In this document: in pieces, positions 23,462 to 27,008 of the stretch
How the letters are laid out: each line of letters starts with the position of its first letter
Numbering within the stretch: the stretch's first letter is position 1
Source: Dietzia timorensis
GTDB taxonomy: Bacteria > Actinomycetota > Actinomycetes > Mycobacteriales > Mycobacteriaceae
Length of the DNA: 27,008 nt
NCBI RefSeq assembly: GCF_020742175.1
Contig: NZ_DYXM01000146.1
Span: 1-27,008, forward strand
Direction of reading: 5' to 3'
Notes under the pieces: generated by a model
Seen by the model: the letters and a program-made list of their open reading frames with translations, nothing else
Told to the model about the DNA's origin: nothing
Database searches by the model: none
Program-made: the position numbers and the translations under genes

Positions 23462-25045
23462 ATGACCACCGACACCACGCTCCTCGCATTCGTGGCCCCG
23501 GCTCTTCGCCACGCGTTCCTCGAGCACGACTACACCGTCGACGGGCTCGCAACTGCACTCGGCGATGCCGGGGTCGCGGCGCTGGACCGCTCCGATGCCG
23601 CGTCCACGGCGCGACTGGCCTCGGGCGCCGGCCCGCGCGGGGAGCTGCTGCGCCTGTTCGTGCTCGGCGAGCCCCTGGCGCGCACGAGAATCGCAGAGCT
23701 ACTTCCCGAGCTCGACCTCGATATCGCCGTACGCTCCGGATTGCTGGATGACGTCGCCGGTACCTACTCTCTCGCCTCGGGCGTCGACCTCCGCCCTGTG
23801 GACACGGGAAGCGGCGCGCAGTGGGTCTTCTCCGACCTCGACGGCACCATGGTGCGTGTCGATACCCGCCCAGACCACGTGCTCGGCGTCGGACAGGCGA
23901 GCCTGTCGCTGCTGGGCATCACTCCGCCCGGCCGCACCCGCTCCGTGCTCGATCTCGGCACCGGGTGCGGAATCCAGCTCCTCTCCCAGGACGCCGAACG
24001 CCGCGTGGGCACCGACATCACCCCTCGTTGCCTCGACTTCGCCGCGGCGACCGCCGCAATCAACGACCTCGACGTCGACCTGCGCGCGGGCTCCTGGTTC
24101 TCTCCTGTCGAGGGCGAGAGGTTCGACCGCATCGTGGCGAACCCGCCGTTCGTCATCGGCACCCCGGACATCGGGCACTCCTACCGCGAATCGGGGCTCC
24201 ACCTCGACGGGGCGACAAAACTCGTCACCGAGCAGGCGGCCGAACATCTCACTCCGGGCGGCGTGGCGACGCTACTCGGTTCGTGGGTGCTGCAGGACGG
24301 CGAGGGCTGGCGTTCACGCCTCGCCGACTGGATCCCTGCGGAAGGTGTCAGCGCCTGGATACTTCTCCGCGACATCTCCGGCCCGGAACAATACGTATGG
24401 ACATGGCTCACGGACGAGGGAGTCGATCCGAGAACACCGGAGTACCGGGAGTCGGCCGCGCGCTGGCTCGACCACTTCGCCGCCGAAAACGTCGGGGGCC
24501 TCGGCTTCGGATACATCTACCTCCAGGCCATCGATGGCCCCTCGGAGGTTGTCTGCGAGGAACTCACCCACCCGTTCGATCCGGGCCTCGGCGCCGAGGC
24601 GCTCGCCCACTTCGCGCGCGCCGACTGGCTTCGCGACTGCGACGAGGAAGACATCGACGCGTGCGTCTTCGAGATTGCGCCGTCCGTCGTCATATATGAA
24701 TCGCAGCGGCTCGGGAACGCATCCGGCCGCGCAGGGGTCGGCCCAGCGCCCGGCGAATCCGCCTCGTGGTTCGTCGTCGAGCGCGCCTCCGGTCCGCGCT
24801 GGCGCCACGAGGTCGACGCGACGATCGCCTCTGTGCTGCGCGGGATCGAACAGGGCGGCCTGCCACTGGCGGAGATCGTCCAGCTCGCCGCGCTGTCCAG
24901 AGGACTCGACGAACAGACTGCCGGCCGGGAGATCCGTTCGATCGTCGTCGACCTGTTCCGCCACGGCATCGTCGTGCCGCGCGGCGCCCGCGGGATGTGC
25001 CTCGAAGAGTGGTGGCCGGCCCACGACGAGCGTTCCACCTCGTAG
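23462..25045 (+). CDS. Class I SAM-dependent methyltransferase with DUF7059-type N-terminus
   Basis: A 527-residue protein with three parts. An N-terminal winged-helix-like region (about 1-120: ALRHAFLEHDYTVDGLATALG ... RLFVLGEPLARTRIAELLP) is typical of actinobacterial DUF7059 proteins. A methyltransferase core (about 125-330) has motif I VLDLGTGCGIQLL near 161-173 and motif IV NPPFVIG near 228, the signature of HemK/RsmC-like N-methyltransferases acting on amides or exocyclic amines. A further C-terminal domain of about 190 residues has no known motif. ATG 23462 has GAAAGG upstream. Genes of this type lie between sigA and sigB in corynebacteria and mycobacteria. Substrate (rRNA, protein glutamine or other) is unknown. 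dtd follows at 17 bases. Confidence 0.88.
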   Translation: MTTDTTLLAFVAPALRHAFLEHDYTVDGLATALGDAGVAALDRSDAASTARLASGAGPRGELLRLFVLGEPLARTRIAELLPELDLDIAVRSGLLDDVAGTYSLASGVDLRPVDTGSGAQWVFSDLDGTMVRVDTRPDHVLGVGQASLSLLGITPPGRTRSVLDLGTGCGIQLLSQDAERRVGTDITPRCLDFAAATAAINDLDVDLRAGSWFSPVEGERFDRIVANPPFVIGTPDIGHSYRESGLHLDGATKLVTEQAAEHLTPGGVATLLGSWVLQDGEGWRSRLADWIPAEGVSAWILLRDISGPEQYVWTWLTDEGVDPRTPEYRESAARWLDHFAAENVGGLGFGYIYLQAIDGPSEVVCEELTHPFDPGLGAEALAHFARADWLRDCDEEDIDACVFEIAPSVVIYESQRLGNASGRAGVGPAPGESASWFVVERASGPRWRHEVDATIASVLRGIEQGGLPLAEIVQLAALSRGLDEQTAGREIRSIVVDLFRHGIVVPRGARGMCLEEWWPAHDERSTS

Positions 25046-25062
25046 AACTTAGGGGAAGCAAA

Positions 25063-25515
25063 ATGAAAGCAGTGCTCACACGCGTGTCCTCGGCCCGCGT
25101 CCTCGTCGACGGCGAGGTCGTGGGCGAGCTCCCGCGACCCGGGATTCTGGGGCTCGTCGGCATTTCCGTCGATGACGGCGGAGAGGACGTCGCCACCATG
25201 GCGCGCAAGATCGCCGAGCTTCGCATTCTCACCGTCGTCGAGGCCGGCGACACCGCCGAGGTCTCCGCCTCCGACATCGACGCCCCCGTGCTTCTGGTCA
25301 GTCAATTCACGCTCTACGGCGACACCCGAAAAGGACGCCGCCCCTCGTGGCAGCGGGCGGCGCCGAGCGCCGATGCCGAGCCCCTATTCGACGCCCTCGT
25401 CGAGGAGTTGCGCAAGCGTTCACTTTCCGTTTCCACGGGAGTTTTCGGGGCGCATATGTATGTCGAGTCGGTAAACGATGGGCCTTTTACAGTGCTTGTG
25501 GAAACCTCGCCGTAA
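25063..25515 (+). CDS. dtd: D-aminoacyl-tRNA deacylase
   Basis: A 150-residue Dtd that removes D-amino acids (and mischarged Gly) from tRNAs, protecting translation. Family motifs are complete: MKAVLTRVSSARVLVDG start, GILGLVGIS, KIAELRI, the active-site segment SQFTLYGDTRKGRRPSW near 85-101, and the cis Gly-Pro proofreading element NDGPFT near 138-143. ATG 25063 gives the normal length and has AGGGGAAG (25051-25058) upstream. Seventeen bases after the methyltransferase stop, so probably co-transcribed. Confidence 0.95.
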   Translation: MKAVLTRVSSARVLVDGEVVGELPRPGILGLVGISVDDGGEDVATMARKIAELRILTVVEAGDTAEVSASDIDAPVLLVSQFTLYGDTRKGRRPSWQRAAPSADAEPLFDALVEELRKRSLSVSTGVFGAHMYVESVNDGPFTVLVETSP

Positions 25516-25628
25516 CTTCGCCGACTCCCGCGCGTCGAGTGTGCCCGAAATGAGACGCACCTCTCAGTCACTTCTCAGCGCCTACTACTCGCGCAAAGAA
25601 GGTTGAGGGTATTGAATTGAGGCCAATC

Positions 25629-25655
25629 GGGAACAAAGCGGGAGAAGATCTCGTT
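25629..25655 (+). promoter_or_regulatory. SigH/SigE-type (GGGAAC-N18-GTT) promoter of sigB
   Basis: GGGAAC at 25629-25634 and GTT at 25653-25655 with an 18-base spacer match the ECF group SigH/SigE (SigR-like) consensus GGAAC-N18-19-GTT. M. tuberculosis sigB is known to be transcribed from such a promoter under oxidative and envelope stress. Predicted start near 25663 leaves a leader of about 115 bases. An imperfect inverted repeat at 25642-25651/25667-25676 overlaps the element. Confidence 0.75.
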
Positions 25656-25777
25656 GGACTCTTTGAAGACCTTCTCGGTTATTCACAAACAACCGGCCAA
25701 CCCGGGAAAACAATAGGCAAGTTTGTCTGCTTGCAGGTCGGCGGCCGCAGCCAGCGGCGCGCGCCATAGGAGGAGTA

Positions 25778-26746
25778 ATGACGTCAGCCACCACCCGCCA
25801 GGACGCCCGTAAGGAATTTGAAGCAGAAGGACAGGGCCCCTCAGCGGACCTGGTTCGCGTTTACCTCAATGGAATCGGCAAGACGGCACTACTCAACGCA
25901 GAGGACGAGGTAACGCTGTCCAAGGCGATCGAAGTCGGCCTCTACGCGCAGCACATTCTCGACACGAAGAAGCGCATCAGCCCACAGCGCCGTGCCGACC
26001 TCAAGACTATTGTCGCCGAGGGGCAATCCGCTCGTGCGCACCTTCTCGAGGCAAACCTCCGCCTCGTGGTTTCCCTTGCCAAGCGCTACACCGGCCGCGG
26101 CATGCCGCTCCTCGACCTGATCCAGGAGGGCAACCTCGGCCTCATCCGCGCGATGGAGAAGTTCGATTACGCCAAGGGCTTCAAGTTCTCGACCTACGCG
26201 ACGTGGTGGATCCGTCAGGCGATCACCCGCGGCATGGCCGATCAGTCCCGCACCATTAGGCTCCCCGTCCATCTCGTCGAGCAGGTCAACAAGCTCGCCC
26301 GAATCAAGCGCGAGATGCACCAGCAGCTCGGCCGCGAGGCCAGCTTCGAGGAGCTCGCCGAGGAGTCGGGCATCGCCGCGAACAAGATCGAGGAACTGCT
26401 CGACCACTCGCGCGATCCGGTCAGCCTCGACATGCCCGTCGGCGCCGACGAGGAGGCGCCGCTCGGCGACTTCATCGAGGACGCCGAGGCGATCAGCGCC
26501 GAGAACACCGTCGTCACCCACGTCATGCACTCCGACGTACGCGAGGTGCTCTCGACTCTCGAGGAGCGCGAGCAGCAGGTCATCACGATGCGCTTCGGCC
26601 TCGACGATGGCCAGCCCCGCACGCTTGACCAGATCGGTCGCCGCTTCGGCCTCTCCCGCGAGCGGGTGCGCCAGATCGAGCGCGAGGTCATGGCCAAGCT
26701 CCGCGACGGGGATCGTGCAGAGCGCCTGCGCTCGTACGCCTCGTAA
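25778..26746 (+). CDS. sigB: Sigma factor SigB (group 2, principal-like)
   Basis: A 322-residue group 2 sigma factor, the non-essential paralogue of SigA used for stress and stationary phase in mycobacteria and corynebacteria. It lacks the long N-terminal extension of SigA: region 1.2 starts at about 23 (ADLVRVYLNGIGKTALLNAEDEV), region 2 at about 85-155 (HLLEANLRLVVSLAKRYTGRGM, EGNLGLIRAMEKFDYAKG, and intact WWIRQAITRGMADQSRTIRLPVHL-type region 2.4), region 3 at 160-230, and region 4 with RTLDQIGRRFGLSRERVRQIE near 290. ATG 25778 has a strong AGGAGGAG site (25768-25775). The upstream GGGAAC-N18-GTT promoter ties it to ECF stress sigma factors. It ends before a long hairpin and a convergent lipase gene, without the usual dtxR/ideR neighbour. 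Confidence 0.96.
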   Translation: MTSATTRQDARKEFEAEGQGPSADLVRVYLNGIGKTALLNAEDEVTLSKAIEVGLYAQHILDTKKRISPQRRADLKTIVAEGQSARAHLLEANLRLVVSLAKRYTGRGMPLLDLIQEGNLGLIRAMEKFDYAKGFKFSTYATWWIRQAITRGMADQSRTIRLPVHLVEQVNKLARIKREMHQQLGREASFEELAEESGIAANKIEELLDHSRDPVSLDMPVGADEEAPLGDFIEDAEAISAENTVVTHVMHSDVREVLSTLEEREQQVITMRFGLDDGQPRTLDQIGRRFGLSRERVRQIEREVMAKLRDGDRAERLRSYAS

Positions 26747-26796
26747 CCAAGACGTCCGGCGCCTTGTATTGGGCGTCGGTAACGAACCACCAATGG

Positions 26797-26845
26797 ATGA
26801 CGCCGGGGTGGGAACGCTTGCGAAGCGGTCCGACCCCGGCGTCAT
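26797..26845. terminator. Long two-tier stem-loop after sigB
   Basis: ATGACGCCGGGGT (26797-26809) and ACCCCGGCGTCAT (26833-26845) form a perfect 13-pair stem; the 23-base loop itself folds (CGCTT 26815-26819, AAGCG 26823-26827). Placed between convergent sigB and lipase genes, probably a bidirectional terminator. Confidence 0.75.
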
Positions 26846-26860
26846 TCTTCGATTTCGCCG

Positions 26861-27008
26861 CTAGCGGCATCCTCCTGCGACCGGAAGCCCGTTGAACCGA
26901 TCGAGCAGGAACCCGATGCCGAACGGCGCGCCCGAGATCGCCTGGATGAAGTGGTTGTAGTCGCCGATCGGGGGCATGATGTCGTCGCGGTAGACCACGT
27001 TCGCGCCC
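26861..27008 (-). CDS. C-terminal end of probable secreted lipase, cut by window edge
   Basis: Only the last 48 codons are in the window, ending at TAG (26861-26863, minus strand). The visible C-terminus includes YRDDIMPPIGDYNHFIQAI, then GAPFGIGFLLDRFNGLPVAGGC near the end. This matches the end of secretory lipase (LIP, PF03583-like) alpha/beta hydrolases of Mycobacteriales, which close with H-x(n)-AP-x(n)-WLxDRFxGxPAxxxC: the His in DYNHF is the candidate catalytic His and the final Cys a disulphide partner. It converges on sigB. The family call rests on this tail alone. Confidence 0.6.
   Translation of the reverse strand, partial: GANVVYRDDIMPPIGDYNHFIQAISGAPFGIGFLLDRFNGLPVAGGCR

Overview
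The window is a stretch of high-GC actinobacterial chromosome with dense, mostly single-copy housekeeping genes. The order dut / DUF3093 / DUF4193 / cei / suhB / ppgK / sigA ... DUF3039 / DUF3099 ... sigB is the order I know from Mycobacterium tuberculosis (Rv2696c-Rv2710) and corynebacteria. The gnd to paired CBS/DUF21 'haemolysin' block resembles Rv1841c-Rv1844c. I therefore place the organism in the Mycobacteriales (Corynebacterium/Dietzia/Rhodococcus-like); the genus cannot be resolved from the sequence. There is no IS element, phage gene, tRNA, rRNA or CRISPR array.

Layout. 1-1806: 3' part of ndh (type II NADH dehydrogenase), convergent with a hotdog thioesterase. 1888-2646: an unfamiliar protein, perhaps FhuF-related, next to an AT-rich non-coding island. 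2994-5873: gnd (6-phosphogluconate dehydrogenase), interrupted by an in-frame amber codon, then a DEAD-box helicase. 5937-9376: two overlapping CNNM/CorC-type membrane proteins with their own promoter and a possible leader peptide, and a conserved protein often labelled '3-methyladenine DNA glycosylase'. 9390-11716: divergent oxyR and ahpC-ahpD with a strong terminator, a complete peroxide-defence module. 11857-14700: leftward genes for a DUF3159 membrane protein, an OB-fold protein, a DUF3710 protein and dUTPase. 14810-16785: DUF3093, DUF4193 and the envelope-integrity protein Cei. 16782-20476: suhB, ppgK and sigA. 20627-25515: SF2 helicase, DUF3039, DUF3099, a large methyltransferase and dtd. 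25778-26746: sigB. 26861-27008: C-terminal end of a probable secreted lipase.

How the genes fit together. Two themes recur: redox and oxidative stress (ndh, gnd for NADPH, OxyR-AhpCD, and sigB behind a GGGAAC-N18-GTT promoter typical of SigH/SigE-type sigma factors) and core information handling (two primary-type sigma factors, two helicases, dUTPase, D-aminoacyl-tRNA deacylase). Most genes look intact, with catalytic residues in place.

Most notable observations: (1) a TAG codon exactly where Gnd has the conserved substrate-binding Tyr after the catalytic Glu, with the rest of the gene intact; (2) an Arg-to-His change in the nearly invariant WWIRQ motif of SigA region 2.4, while SigB keeps Arg; (3) a structured sigA leader with a promoter-like sequence and an intrinsic terminator between ppgK and sigA; (4) a possible 23-residue leader peptide overlapping the start of the first CNNM gene by GTGA; (5) a lipase, not dtxR/ideR, downstream of sigB. 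The first two are single-base changes in essential or near-essential genes, so sequencing error or a mutated isolate must be excluded before any biology is inferred. I did not find a convincing new multi-gene system.
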